From contig OZ022351.1 of assembly GCA_963989245.1 (NCBI GenBank), forward strand, positions 21,744,789 through 21,808,788: DNA of 64,000 bases, given 5' to 3'. The notes below the pieces were generated by a model. That model saw only the letters and a program-made list of their open reading frames with translations, ran no database searches and was not told where the DNA came from. The translations under genes and the position numbers were made by a program. Shown here one piece after another: positions 1 to 9,828 of the stretch (positions are counted from its first letter, which is position 1; each line of letters opens with the position of its first letter). The DNA comes from Nansenia antarctica (lineage: Eukaryota; Chordata; Actinopteri; Argentiniformes; Microstomatidae).

Positions 1-519
1 TTGAGATGACAGCGGCAGAGCACAGCTTGCTCAAGCAAACTTTAGTTGCATTGCAACGTCGTTTTAGTGCAACACCGCAATCGTGAGATAACGTTTCTTT
101 AAAGAGAGACAAAGAGAACAGTGAGTGATTATATCTTCAAACTTCACACAGGTATTGGGGCTAGATAATATATGCACATATGGACATTACACAAACATTA
201 TGCACATTCACATCAAGCTACACCAACAAACTGCATTTAATGACATGACAATTGAAAATGTAGGCCTGTAATATAGCCTATTGTATGAATATTGCCACTT
301 CACCCATATCAGTTTCAGTTTGAGATGACATGCGGCGGAGCAGTTTGCTCAATAAAACTTCAAACAAATACAAAAACCTGCAACATCGTTTTGTCACAAC
401 ACCACAATCAGGTCAGATTTGTGAGATAACGTTTCTTGCGGACATGCTCAGATTATATCTTCAATCACACAGCTACTGTCACTTGACGATACTAGTAAGT
501 AGTAACAACCGTATGGAGG

Positions 520-1063
520 CGACCGTATTCGGAAAGTATTCAGACCCCTTCACTTTTTCCACATTTTCTTGTGTTATAGACTCAATTTAAAGTTGATTAA
601 AATAATTTGACATAAATCCACACACAATACCCCAGAATGCCAAAGTGAAAACACGTTTTTTGAAATTGCAGTAAATTAATTAAAATTGAAATACAAGAAA
701 TACCCCATGTACGTAAGTATTCAGAGCCTTATATGACACTCTTAAAATGAGCTAAAATGCAAACATGTCATCAACAAATGACTCAATAAGTTGAATTGAG
801 TCCATCTTAATGCAAGAACAATAGTTCATGTAATTTTGGAATTAATATATTTGGTTTTATAGGGTCTCTCTGATTTGCTTAGGAATCAATTACACACTGT
901 GTAGATTAGGATTTCCAAAAAAGTGGTTTCACTTTGTCATTCTGGGGTATTGTGTGTGGATTGATGGCAAACTATTTTAATTTCATCCATTTTAAACTGA
1001 GGCTATAACACAACAACATGTGGAAAAAGTGAAGGGGTCTGAATACTTTCCTATGGCACTGTA
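520..1063. mobile_element. Non-autonomous Tc1/mariner-type element with inverted ends
   Basis: The left end reads GGAAAGTATTCAGACCCCTT and the right end AAGGGGTCTGAATACTTTCC before GGCACTGTA, so the termini are inverted repeats. Inner motifs (CACACAATACCCCAGAATG on the left, CATTCTGGGGTATTGTGTGTG on the right) extend the inversion. There is no transposase ORF, so it is an internally deleted copy. A relative lies at 45018-45312. Confidence 0.8.
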
Positions 1064-1111
1064 CTTCCATCAAAATACAAGGCTCTCTGCTACCCCCTTG
1101 TGGTCAGCAGT

Positions 1112-1195
1112 GTAAATGGTAAATGGACTGACTTATATAGCGCCTTATTCCAAAGCGCTTTACAATGGCCTCTCATTCACCCATTCACAGTGTCC
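1112..1195 (+). mobile_element. SINE-like fragment
   Basis: The stretch AAATGGACTGACTTATATAG, then CGCCTTATT, CAAAGCGCTTTACAATGGCC and TCTCATTCAC matches the start of the better preserved copy at 62845-62915. It is truncated here and sits inside the split tandem duplication. Confidence 0.55.
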
Positions 1196-1480
1196 CAAAA
1201 CACTGAGATAGTAATACTAGAACATTTAAAAATGAAACTGTCATTATGCATAATATGCCGACATTATGTACATTCACATCTAGCTACACCAAAGAAAAAC
1301 TGCATTTAATGACACAATTAAATCATGTAGGCCTGTAATATATCGTATGAATTTTGACAATTGACATGATCACATGGCTCTTTTACAGTATCGTGGTGCA
1401 GAGCTGTATACGGCGGCCAAGTTCAGGACTGAAGGTAGGCGAGTCAGAATCTCACAGGGGAGTTCAGACAGCTTCCAAAG

Positions 1481-2659
1481 ATGACCAGCCCCATCTACTG
1501 CCCACTCATCCAGCAGATGGTAAATTCCAGTGAGCCCCCCAACTCCTCAGCCAGGGCCGGGGCCATGAGCCTGGGCACAGTCTGTCTCCACGGCGTGGTC
1601 TCCTCCCTGGGCATCCTGGAGAACCTGCTCATCCTAGGGGTCATCGGCCTGCAGGTCCGCCGCTCCATCATCAGCGTCTGGATCCTCAACCTGGCCGCCT
1701 CGGACCTCCTGGCCACCGCCTCCCTGCCCTTCTTCACTGTCTTCCTGGCCCGAGGCAGCACCTGGACCCTGGGAAACACCTTCTGCCGCCTCCACTCCTC
1801 CGTCTTCTTCCTCAACATGTTTGTGAGCGCCTTCCTCCTGGCGGCCATCTCTCTGGACCGCTGTCTGGTCGTACTGAGGCCCGTGTGGGCCCAGAACCAT
1901 AGGAACGTACGGCTAGTCGGGAGGGTGTGTGGGGTCACCTGGGTGATGGCCATGATCTGCACCGTCCCGTTCTACCTGTTCCGTGACACCATCCCCCGAC
2001 GTGACGGGAAGGTCATGTGTTACTATAACTACGCCCAGTTCCTTCCTCTGGGTGATATCGACCTCAAAGGGCTGTGTGAGGTGCGTCAGGAGTCCCTGGC
2101 TCTGATCAAGTTCCTCCTGGCCTTCCTGCTCCCCCTGGTGGTCATCATAGGGAGCTACGTGACGGTGACCGTCCACATCGTGCGGCGCAATCAGGGCAAG
2201 CGCCGGTCCTTCCGCTTCGTGCGGCTGGTGGTGGCAGTGGTGATGAGCTTCGTGGTGTGCTGGGCGCCCTACCACGTCTTCAGCGTACTGGAGGCTGTAG
2301 TCAAGCACCAGCCCTCCTTACAGGGGCTAGTAGCTCGTGGCATGCCCATTACAGCGAGCTTAGCCTTCCTGAACAGTGTGATCAACCCCATCCTGTACGT
2401 GTTCAGCTGCCCAGACCTGTGCAGTAAGATCCGCCAGTCGCTGAGCACGGTGCTGGAGAGCGTGCTAGTCGAGGACCTGGGGGAGTTGCCACGGCGACGC
2501 AGTACGGCCGGCACGTTAATCAGCATCTCAGAGTTTCAGCTGAGGGGGAGAGGCCTCATCCCCTCCAGCCTGAGGGAGGCAGACTCCAGGGAGGATGGGG
2601 GGGAGGTGGAGAGGGAGAAGGACCACTCCTCTTCCACTAAAGGAGTCCTCATGACCTGA
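1481..2659 (+). CDS. ptgdr2: Prostaglandin D2 receptor 2 (CRTH2/GPR44-like GPCR)
   Basis: This is a 392-residue class A GPCR of the plasma membrane. The family binds prostaglandin D2 and signals through Gi in immune-cell chemotaxis. The sequence shows N-glycosylation sites at N15 and N21, seven hydrophobic segments, N48 and D75 of TM1/TM2, the C102-C180 disulfide pair, DRC at 126-128 in place of DRY, CWAPYH at 260-265 in TM6, and NPILY at 302-306. Stretches such as HSSVFFLNMF, RPVWAQNH and TVLESVLVED are those I recognise from PTGDR2 rather than from formyl-peptide or chemokine receptors. The coding region is one exon. A pyrimidine-rich TTTTACAG at 1381-1388 looks like the acceptor for the exon holding the 5' UTR. 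The C-tail after 333 is Ser/Glu-rich and variable. The ATG at 1481 is the first in frame after that acceptor. Confidence 0.9.
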   Translation: MTSPIYCPLIQQMVNSSEPPNSSARAGAMSLGTVCLHGVVSSLGILENLLILGVIGLQVRRSIISVWILNLAASDLLATASLPFFTVFLARGSTWTLGNTFCRLHSSVFFLNMFVSAFLLAAISLDRCLVVLRPVWAQNHRNVRLVGRVCGVTWVMAMICTVPFYLFRDTIPRRDGKVMCYYNYAQFLPLGDIDLKGLCEVRQESLALIKFLLAFLLPLVVIIGSYVTVTVHIVRRNQGKRRSFRFVRLVVAVVMSFVVCWAPYHVFSVLEAVVKHQPSLQGLVARGMPITASLAFLNSVINPILYVFSCPDLCSKIRQSLSTVLESVLVEDLGELPRRRSTAGTLISISEFQLRGRGLIPSSLREADSREDGGEVEREKDHSSSTKGVLMT

Positions 2660-2897
2660 ATTTAGTCCAGATGCCAGTTTTGATGGGCTGTGATGAGAAA
2701 GCCATTCAGTTTTTAATCAGTGTTATGTCCGCCATAGACTGAATGTTTGACTGTCCCTCCTAAAGACCTCTTCATCCCCAATACCCCCCTGTACAGTTTC
2801 TCAAAATGTAATAATATTAAAAAAAAGAAAAATCTAAATCTAAAAAGTATTTCTTCCTTCTTCTAGCATTGTAACTGCCAAAGGCCCCTGGTCCTAG

Positions 2898-2944
<47 letters not shown>

Positions 2945-2946
2945 TT
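2660..2946 (+). repeat. ptgdr2 3' flank with (AT)n microsatellite
   Basis: About 240 bases of ordinary sequence follow the stop codon and end in an AT dinucleotide run at about 2898-2942. I see no canonical AATAAA; an A-rich AATATTAAAAAA lies near 2813. Confidence 0.7.
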
Positions 2947-3564
2947 TTAACTCATTGACTGCCAAAGACACCAATTGGCGTCTTATAGAATAGTAACGTT
3001 GACTGGGGAAAAAAAATCATTTTTTCGCGGGGATCGCGTTATTGACATGTTCTACACCTAGCGAGTGAATTTCAGACTTGGGTGTAATGTATTTCGGTCC
3101 CAGATGGGGGCAGTAGTTCGATAAAAGCCTGGAGAAGGAAGTGGCTTGCTGTGGGTTGTAGTAATGGCGAAACGGATCAGGGTATGTGCCAAACGCGGCG
3201 CGGAGCATTGCGGCCATCGCGCGACTCTTCAAACAGTTCAGAGTCGGATGATACAGAAAAGTGCAAAAAAAAAAGTTCTGCAGAAAAAGCTCGTTTTCTC
3301 TGTTTATTGGTCAAAATCAGGTGTTTTTGCTGAAACCACCCTATGTTCTACGGACGATTTCTAAACACTCAAAGAGGCTAGAAACAAACTTTATTTTTCT
3401 GATGAAAGAAGAGAGTCTAAAGTTTTGGTAGATATGTTCAATGTTTATGTAGTCCGAAAAGTCAATATTTGGTGGGTCTTCAAAGTTCAGCGAAAATGCC
3501 CCAAAAGTCTGGCAGTGTGGAGCTCTCCGCTCTGAACATGGCTGGCAGTCAAAGAGTTGGTTAA
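2947..3564. mobile_element. piggyBac-like relic (TTAA-flanked)
   Basis: The left edge is TTAA (2947-2950) followed by CTCATTGACTGCCA. The right edge is the inverted TGGCAGTCAAAGAG, 13 of 14 bases matching, followed by TTGG and then TTAA at 3561-3564. An internal reading frame starting near 3151 has an acidic serine run (DSSNSSESDD), like the N-terminus of piggyBac-type transposases, and stops after about 60 codons. I infer an internally deleted piggyBac-family copy; the right-hand target site is imperfect. Confidence 0.45.
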
Positions 3565-3589
3565 TGATGACTGATGTATAGATGATTCA

Positions 3590-3668
3590 CTTACTTTAGA
3601 CAAATGTACTTGTTGTAAGTTGCTTTGGATAAAGGTGTCTGCTAAATGTCGAAAATGTAAATGTAAAG
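3590..3668 (+). mobile_element. SINE/L2-type 3' tail fragment
   Basis: TTGCTTTGGATAAAGGTGTCTGCTAAATG-type sequence is the tail shared by fish tRNA-SINEs and L2-like LINEs. The same tail occurs at 22552, 23838, 27728 (inverted), 49695 (inverted) and 59568 (inverted). No tRNA-like head is attached here. Confidence 0.65.
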
Positions 3669-4770
3669 TTTTCCACACACAGGAACTAAATATTGTGTTT
3701 TTGCTTTGCTGCCCATGCTGCATGGCCTGCAGATAAATAATGTGCATTTGCATACTATTAGTTACCCACTACCGATTTAAAAGGGGGGGGGGGTAAATAC
3801 GATATGTCTGTAAAACTTCGGATGATATGAAGTTGACGGAGTTGAACGTTTCTCACTTCAGCCCTGATCAACATGGACATGAACCACAAGCCACAGGTGC
3901 AAGTCACCAGGCACCAATGAACTGAGACTTGCACAGCCGTCACATTGTACAAACCTTTGCTTCAGATTCAGATTCAGATTCAGATTCTGATGCCAATCCG
4001 ATTCAACCCATTATCTCTACCACGGAAGAAAGAGATGCTTTATTTACTGTATGCAAAGTACATCAGGTAAGTCATGAAAACAAGGGCTGAAATGTTGAAA
4101 ATGATGAATGAGATTGTGGTGAGGGACAAGCAAACTATCAAATAAAACATCATATCAAAGGTCTGTTTCTGTCTCATTCGAATCCTGTTACAAGCATTCA
4201 CAAGGCTGTGGTTTATCTCTACAGGGAGGCAGCTATGGCAGTGTGTTGGAGGGCAGTCACATCAGATGTCTTTGTCAAATATAGTTTCCATAGAGACTTG
4301 GTTTGACGGAAACAGTCTGATTGCTTCACCATTCTGTTTAATTTCCTGTATCAGTCTGATGTCCTCCTCTCATTGAAGCCTAGGGTTGTGGCTGAAAACG
4401 AATGCAAAGTGATTGGATCAACTTCCAAACAATGAGAAAACCAAACCACCCCCATAATTTGTTTACATTATACGATTTCCAAAGGGCTCATTTAGTGGTT
4501 GAAGGCCTACAACTATGGCGAGATCAGGCTGTTTCGGAGACTCTTTTTTTATATGGGATACAGAGCCAGGCTGGCGTTGTGACACTGGAACAAGACATGA
4601 AGTATGGCATCATCATATTTGAGCATGCTTTTGATGCAACAGTTAGCTTCATGCCTCTCAGCCAGCCACACACACATATTCCCCACTGGGTGGCACTATT
4701 GCAACCCTCTTCCCTGACTAATGAAGGCGAATGCAATGCAATTGATGAGCTTCTTTATGGTCGGTCGTTA
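3669..4770. other. Intergenic, no gene recognised
   Basis: Contains a short poly-G run (about 3783-3793), a (GATTCA)n stretch at 3962-3988 and otherwise unique-looking sequence. A TTTATT at 4039-4044 would read AATAAA on the minus strand and could be the polyadenylation signal of the GPCR that ends at 4771. Confidence 0.5.
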
Positions 4771-6144
4771 TTAAACGCTATCACTCTGATCTGGAAGCCC
4801 TCTGAGGCTCAGGGTGACCTGCTTAGGGGCTCCGGGACCCTGCCCCAGACAGGGCAGAGACCTCCGCAGCTCCAGCCTGACGTCTTGGCACAGGAAGATG
4901 TAGAAGAGGGGGTCCAACAGAGTGTTGAGGCTGGTCAGGCCGTAGCAGAGGCGGTAGACAAGGAAAATGGACTGTTCCAACCCGCAGGGTTCGTCTGTTA
5001 GGAGCAGGGCCACAAACCTGTATCCCCCTACTAGGTGGTAGGGTCCGAACACAAGGATGAAGATGGCGGTGATCACAATGAGGATTCCGGTTATTTTGTT
5101 GCGCTCGCGGTTGGAGACGGAGGGGGAGCGCCTCAGGGTCACCCCGATGCGTGCGGAGGTGTAGCTGAAGGGGAGGGGCAGAATGATACAGATCCAGTTA
5201 AAAAAACAATATATATATATATATATATATTTAAATTATTTGTAATCTAGATAAGATTGTTTGATTGCACTGATCTTCATTATGGACAACATGTGATTTT
5301 GGCACTTGGCCACTGAATTCCATGGAATACATCAGCTTACATGAAGTTGCCCCTACATCTCTGTAGTAATGCTGTAATTACATGTAACTACATTATAGTA
5401 ACATGTTATTATTGCCCAATAATGACCACATCGTCAACACATATTTATGAGCAAAAATGGAATCGCGGAAATTGATGGAATAAGGTTATTGTTCAATATT
5501 ATTAAATGACCCAATTTTTAAACCTAACCCTAGATCAAAACACAACCAGACTATTACACTCACCCCAGTATCCCACAGGGCAGCAGGAACCCCAATACAA
5601 CAGTAGCGATCTTAAAGTGGGCGTATCTGTTGCTGACAGGGTACTGCTCCAGACAAAGCAGCCTATCCGAGTCAAACACAGACGGAAGCAGCCCCCCCAG
5701 ACACAACAGGAAGGTCAGGGTCCAGACCGCCACCCCTGAGACGGCTGCCGTCCGCACCGTCCGTACCCCCCGGCTGCTCAACGGGTGCACGATGGCCAGG
5801 CAGCGGTCCAGCGCGATGAGACACAGGAACGCTACGCTGGCGTAGATGTTGACGTAGAAGATGTAGCCCACAAACTCGCAGGCGGCTCGGCCATAAGGCC
5901 AGTGGTGCGCCCCCTGTAGGTAAAGGATCCACAGGGGCAAGGTGAGCAACTGGAGGAGGTCAGAGAGCAACAGGTTGAGGATGTAGACCAGCTGGCAGCC
6001 ACCCCCGCCGGAGCGGCCCAGTTGGTACAGTCCCCAGAGGGACAGCAGGTTGACTGGGAGACCCAAGGAGAAGGCCAAGCTGTAGATATAGGTGAGACCA
6101 ACTCTGTCTGTGTCCAGGGGGAGGTTGCAGCTGTCATTGGACAT
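4771..6144 (-). CDS. Class A GPCR, GPR4/GPR132-like, two coding exons
   Basis: Two minus-strand exons (6144-5564 and 5164-4771) join in frame to 324 residues and seven TM segments. The donor is CTGGG|GTGAGT and the acceptor CCCTTCAG|CTAC, with codon 194 split after its second base. Features: N-terminal NDS glycosylation site, SDLL (61-64) in TM2, the HHW motif (80-82), C89 and C164 as the disulfide pair, FYVNIYASVAFLC (96-108), DRC (113-115) in place of DRY, FGPYH (233-237), and DPLFY (278-282) in place of NPxxY. The IFY-NIY-S-AFLC pattern before DRC and the GPYH are typical of the proton/lysolipid-sensing GPR4, GPR65, GPR68 and GPR132 group at the plasma membrane. I cannot fix the orthologue. 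The upstream codon at 6177 is TTG, so the ATG at 6144 is the start. The intron at the end of TM5 is unusual because mammalian relatives have uninterrupted coding regions there. Confidence 0.82.
5165..5563 (-). other. Intron of the two-exon GPCR
   Basis: A 399-base GT-AG intron on the minus strand. It holds an (AT)n run at about 5209-5231 and a segment (about 5345-5410, TAATGCTGTAATTACA) that resembles 58105-58125, so part of it is repetitive. Confidence 0.75.
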
Positions 6145-6231
6145 CTCGGTCTCTTGGTGTGCCTGTGTGAGGGGCAATCCTCCAATGACCTACTCAGGAA
6201 ACCGGACACAATAGGGCTTTATTTCACTCTC

Positions 6232-6411
6232 TCACATGAAGTGATACACCCACAGAACGGTGTTGATGTCAGAGCTCCTTGATTTGTACCCATATTCTTT
6301 CACACTCACAAATGCTGAGCCCTCTGTCACAAAGAGAACTATGACTATAACTAGTGCACCGTGGAGGAGGTCTCTGATGAAATTGTACACGTAGTCATCT
6401 AATCTGTCCAT
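6232..6411 (-). CDS. Putative 59-residue membrane microprotein ORF in GPCR leader
   Basis: An ATG-initiated ORF of 59 codons begins MDRLDDYVYN, contains a hydrophobic span GALVIVIVLFVTEG (18-31) extended by SAFVSV, then a polar tail KEYGYKSRSSD and an aromatic end. It sits 87 bases upstream of the GPCR ATG on the same strand. It is preceded by a plausible acceptor (GGCCTCATCCTCAG ending at 6457), and upstream by a plausible donor, GAGAG|GTGAGT, with its GT at 6684-6683. The TGA is part of ATGTGAGAG, which could also act as a donor. I do not recognise the protein. It may be a uORF product, a separate small gene or a first exon; it could also be chance. Confidence 0.35.
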   Translation of the reverse strand: MDRLDDYVYNFIRDLLHGALVIVIVLFVTEGSAFVSVKEYGYKSRSSDINTVLWVYHFM

Positions 6412-6456
6412 GTTATTTGGCTGCTGCAGCTAGAGTCAGGTGCTCACTGCTTGTGT

Positions 6457-7866
6457 CTGAGGATGAGGCCATCACAGACTGCGTAGGAGCCATCAAGAGA
6501 TTTAAATCTTTTTGAAAACCTTGGAGGAAATAATGACGGAAAGGGAGTTGGTTTTCATAAGCACATAAATATATGCAGTCTTATGCATGCATATCATATA
6601 TAACAGGCGCATAACTATGGCCTAAAACGATGTGGAAATTTGAACATGCGTTACAAAATGTTTTCTGAAGAGTCTGTTCACTCACCTCTCTACCAGTTCT
6701 AAAATCCACACAGATTTTCTTTTTCCCAGAACAACCGTTCCCTCTGCTTGGTGACCTGTGCACTGAACGCGTCGGAGCGAGGGGAACACAGCGTCTTAAC
6801 CGGGCCTTGTCGATGTTGTGATCGTTTCCTCAGCAGGAAACACACTTCTTCAGCTTTAAGGGCAACATCCTGAGGCAGGAGAACGCCTTTCTCCTCCCGA
6901 ACAAAAACACTCTCTCTCTCTCCTTCACTCCCCAACACAGAAGAGAATGATTGAGGACGTGGATTTTTTTGGGTGGCGAAGGGGTGGGGGCAGGGATCAG
7001 GGGATACAACAGGATGCTTCACTTTCAATGATGAACTGGTCAGTGATGATTCAGAAACACTTGCAGAAACTTTTTTAGGTTGGATAATTGACAATCGTTG
7101 TGGATTTGATAATGTCGAACATTTCCCTCCTGTATTGCATGACTGATTACACATGAGTGTGTGTGTGTGTGTGTGTTTATGTCTAGGTGTGTGTGTATTC
7201 CCATGTCAACAAGCAGGTCAGAGGTAACAGAAGCGTTTAGGAGGAAATGATGGATAGACAGAGATTAGAGCTAAACAAAAGGTCAATTCAGCGCCATCTC
7301 TCCACATGAAATTCTTTATTCAGACTTTTTTGTGATACTTATAAAAGTACACTTATTTTGTTGTTGTTGTTTGATTTGGTGAATGACAACTTGACTGGTC
7401 CTTCTATGTTAAATGAAGTTTTAGTAAAAGATGTAGCCTAGTCACAAAACAAGTGACTTTGGCTCTGGCCCAGGAAAAAAGCTGCCTGCACAATTCTAAT
7501 TGTTTGAGGAGAATGGGTATGTTGAGACAATGACGCTAGGCAGTATTTTTAAAACATGATTCCATAGAGAGGTCTAACTACTCTCTTCTGGCCCTTTCCT
7601 TTAAAATGTCACCAGACTGCAGTATGATAAACGAGCCAAGGTATGGGAGACTTACTGCAGGGACCATTTAAATGGGAAGAGCTTGACCTCGGTTTTGAAT
7701 TGTGTACTTCTCTTTGAATACAGGATAACATTTTCAACTGTCAACACACTCTTGTTTACATTTCTAAACTACCTTCATCCTGTCTTATCGCAGGGATCAT
7801 CTGAGCCATTTTTGTAACGCTTGACAGCGGTTTCATAAGTCAGCGGCTTAAGCGGTTTCTTAAGTC
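6457..7866 (-). other. Possible GPCR 5' leader region, otherwise intergenic
   Basis: The minus strand has a GAGAG|GTGAGT donor at 6685/6684 that could close an upstream non-coding exon. A minus ORF of about 150 codons near 6699-7154 is Ser/Lys-rich and unrecognised, so I do not call it. A (GT)n run lies at about 7157-7177. I see nothing else supportable between 7200 and 7866. Confidence 0.4.
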
Positions 7867-8077
7867 ATGGTTGGATGGTTGGTTGGCTGGTTGGATGGTT
7901 GGATGGTTGGTTGGTTGGTTGGATGGTTGGATGGTTGGTTGGTTGGTTGGATGGTTGGTTGGTTGGCTGGTTGGATGGTTGGATGGTTGGATGGTTGGTT
8001 GGATGGTTGGATGGTTGGTTGGTTGGATGGTTGGTTGGTTGGATGGTTTGTTGGTTGGTTGGATGGTTGGATGGTTG
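7867..8077 (+). repeat. Tetranucleotide minisatellite (TGGT/TGGA)n
   Basis: About 210 bases of TGGTTGGATGG-type repeats mixing GGTT and GGAT units, with a few GGCT variants. All three forward frames stay open and give WLVGWMDGW-like artefacts. It is followed by a poly-A run at about 8091-8108. Confidence 0.9.
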
Positions 8078-8117
8078 ACTGGGAGAGTTGAAAAAAAAAA
8101 AAAAAAAACTGAAACAG

Positions 8118-8193
8118 CTTAAGTCAAAGTGGGTGGAGCTTAAGTCAAAGTGGGCGGAGCTTAAGTCAAAGTGGGCGGAGCTTAAGTCAAAGT
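8118..8193 (+). repeat. 21-bp minisatellite abutting the UGT5 stop
   Basis: Unit CTTAAGTCAAAGTGGGCGGAG is present about 3.6 times (8118, 8139, 8160 and a partial at 8181). The array stops 6 bases before the UGT5 stop codon, so it lies in the start of that gene's 3' UTR on the minus strand. Confidence 0.9.
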
Positions 8194-8198
8194 CAAAC

Positions 8199-9815
8199 TC
8201 ATTCCACCTTGGTCTTCCTCTTGGAGCTCCTGCAGCACAGCAGGCTGCAGATCGAGACCGAGGCCCAGAGAAGGCCCCCGCCGAGGGCAAGGAGCAGCGC
8301 TGACACGTCCAGGCTGTGGTAGGAGTACCAGGGCAGGCTGTAGGCCTCAGTGCGCAGGTGGGCTGCTCCTTTGTTTCTCATAACGTACTCGATCCAGAAG
8401 GTGGCGCTCGCCAACGGGGACAGGGGATGGTCACGATGCAGGCGGGAGAGCCTCTGCATACTGAGGTGGTAGGAGGGCTTCTCCAGGACATCCCTCAGGG
8501 CCCCCACGAAGCCCTCTGTGGTGAGAGTGGCTGCCTCCAGCACCCGGGCTGCCCCCCTCACTTGCAGCCGGAGGACGTTGTCAAACTGGTCGAAGATGAG
8601 CGGGAGGCCCAGCACAGGGACCCCATGGTAGATGGCCTCATACAGGCCGTTGGTGCCTCCGTGGGCCACAAAGGCTCGGGTCTTGGGGTGTCCCAGGAGG
8701 TCGTTCTGGGGGAGCCAGTCCAGCAGCAGGGTGTTGTTCCCCAGTGAGGAAGGCCTCTGGCCCAGGTACCTCCACACCACCCTCTGGGGCAGCTGGGAGA
8801 AGGCTGCAGCGATGGCCTCAGTCATCTCCCTGGGCAGAGTGGACACCAGCGTCCCCAGGGACATGACCACCACCCCATGCTCCCCAGAGCCCTCCATGAA
8901 GGCCTCCAGTTCAGCAGGGAGAGGTTGGGCTGGGCGGCACTGGAACCCCCCAATGTAGACCACGTTAGGCATGGTAGGACGCGGGAACTCAAAGACAAAG
9001 TCCACGCGCATCAGCCAGACGTCAGCCGAGCGCTGCATGGAGAGCAGGTCGGCGCCGACTGGGAAGTGGCGCTGAAGCAGGTCGGCGTAGAGCGGCAGGA
9101 TGACCAGGTGCTCCTGGAGGAGGCTGGCCACGTAGCGTAGGAGGTTCTCCGTCCTCTGCAGGAAGTCCATCCGGTCGTGGAACAGGGAGTTGTACATGGG
9201 CACGTAGGAGGGCGGCGTGGGGGCGATGGTCATGTGAGCTTCGCCCGCGTTGAGCCAGCGTACGTTATAGACCATGGGCAGGCCCAGATACTGGGCGAGG
9301 AGGACCCCTGCGGGGAAAGCAGGGTCAGTGAGCATCACGTCAAAGTCAGAGGCTTTCAGTTTGGCCACGAGGGAGGACTCTTCCAGAATGGCAGAGATCA
9401 TCCTGAGCGCCCCGCCGTGGAACATCATCAACATGGCTGCCACGTCCTTCTGCTGCTCCAAGAAGCGCCGGAGGGGGTACATCTTGCGCAGCTCCAGCGA
9501 GCGCTGCATCAGGAGGGCGTAGAAGTCGGGGCCGATGTCGCCCCCTCCTTCTCCTCCTCCGCCGCCTGGCAGTGTCACGGTGATGGGGGTGTAGAGAGGG
9601 GAGCTCTCGGGGATGTACCAGCTCTTGGAGGAGCGCAGGACGGTGAGGTCATGATCCCTGGAATGCAGCTCTCTGAGGATCACCTCCATGTTGACCCAGT
9701 GGCTGCCGTCTTCAGGGAAAACCAGGACCCTGCCTCCATGGCAACCACAGGCCAAGACGAGAAGGAGGCAGAGAGAGGGGCAAATGAGTGGCGTCGTTTC
9801 TCCATAGACACCCAT
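8199..9815 (-). CDS. ugt5: UDP-glucuronosyltransferase, fish UGT5 type
   Basis: A single-exon 538-residue type I ER membrane enzyme that transfers glucuronic acid from UDP-glucuronate to small lipophilic acceptors. Seen in order: signal peptide (about 1-27), catalytic His39 in DGSHW, catalytic Asp164 in VMLTD, the UGT signature from WLPQNDLLGHP (about 367) through FVAHGGTNGLYEAIYHG and the DQ pair at 409-410, a lumenal tail, a TM helix at about 502-527, and a C-terminal KxKxx dilysine (KTKVE) for ER retention. An uninterrupted coding region is characteristic of the fish UGT5 family, unlike UGT1/UGT2. An ATG 48 bases further up (9863) is also in frame, but its MLLLFFLVFF peptide is encoded by a pyrimidine tract ending TTTTTTTTCTAAG, a likely splice acceptor. 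I therefore start at 9815. A related tail lies at 12136. Confidence 0.9.
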   Translation of the reverse strand: MGVYGETTPLICPSLCLLLVLACGCHGGRVLVFPEDGSHWVNMEVILRELHSRDHDLTVLRSSKSWYIPESSPLYTPITVTLPGGGGGEGGGDIGPDFYALLMQRSLELRKMYPLRRFLEQQKDVAAMLMMFHGGALRMISAILEESSLVAKLKASDFDVMLTDPAFPAGVLLAQYLGLPMVYNVRWLNAGEAHMTIAPTPPSYVPMYNSLFHDRMDFLQRTENLLRYVASLLQEHLVILPLYADLLQRHFPVGADLLSMQRSADVWLMRVDFVFEFPRPTMPNVVYIGGFQCRPAQPLPAELEAFMEGSGEHGVVVMSLGTLVSTLPREMTEAIAAAFSQLPQRVVWRYLGQRPSSLGNNTLLLDWLPQNDLLGHPKTRAFVAHGGTNGLYEAIYHGVPVLGLPLIFDQFDNVLRLQVRGAARVLEAATLTTEGFVGALRDVLEKPSYHLSMQRLSRLHRDHPLSPLASATFWIEYVMRNKGAAHLRTEAYSLPWYSYHSLDVSALLLALGGGLLWASVSICSLLCCRSSKRKTKVE

Positions 9816-9828
9816 CCCTCGCGGAGCT

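Larger units (their letters stand above)
1..1370. repeat. Diverged tandem duplication, second copy split by insertions
   Basis: Block A (about 1-160: TTGAGATGAC, CAGCTTGCTCAA, CAACGTCGTTTT, GAGATAACGTTTCTT) recurs at about 320-475. Block B (about 180-300: TATGCACATTCACATC, AGCTACACCAA, CTGCATTTAATGACA, GTAGGCCTGTAATAT) recurs at about 1230-1350. The order A-B-A-B shows a tandem duplication of roughly 320 bp whose second copy was later opened by a Tc1-type element and a SINE fragment. It lies directly upstream of ptgdr2; whether it is regulatory is unknown. Confidence 0.75.

Noticed and set aside
1495..2526. Long minus-strand ORFs opposite ptgdr2
   Set aside because: They are GC-bias shadows of the real receptor with no recognisable domain.
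6145..6177. Extended N-terminus of the two-exon GPCR starting at 6177
   Set aside because: The codon there is TTG, not ATG; the first in-frame ATG after the upstream stop is at 6144.
7865..8290. Repetitive WLVGW / NHPTIQPTNQ ORFs
   Set aside because: They are produced by the TGGT/TGGA microsatellite, which is open in several frames.
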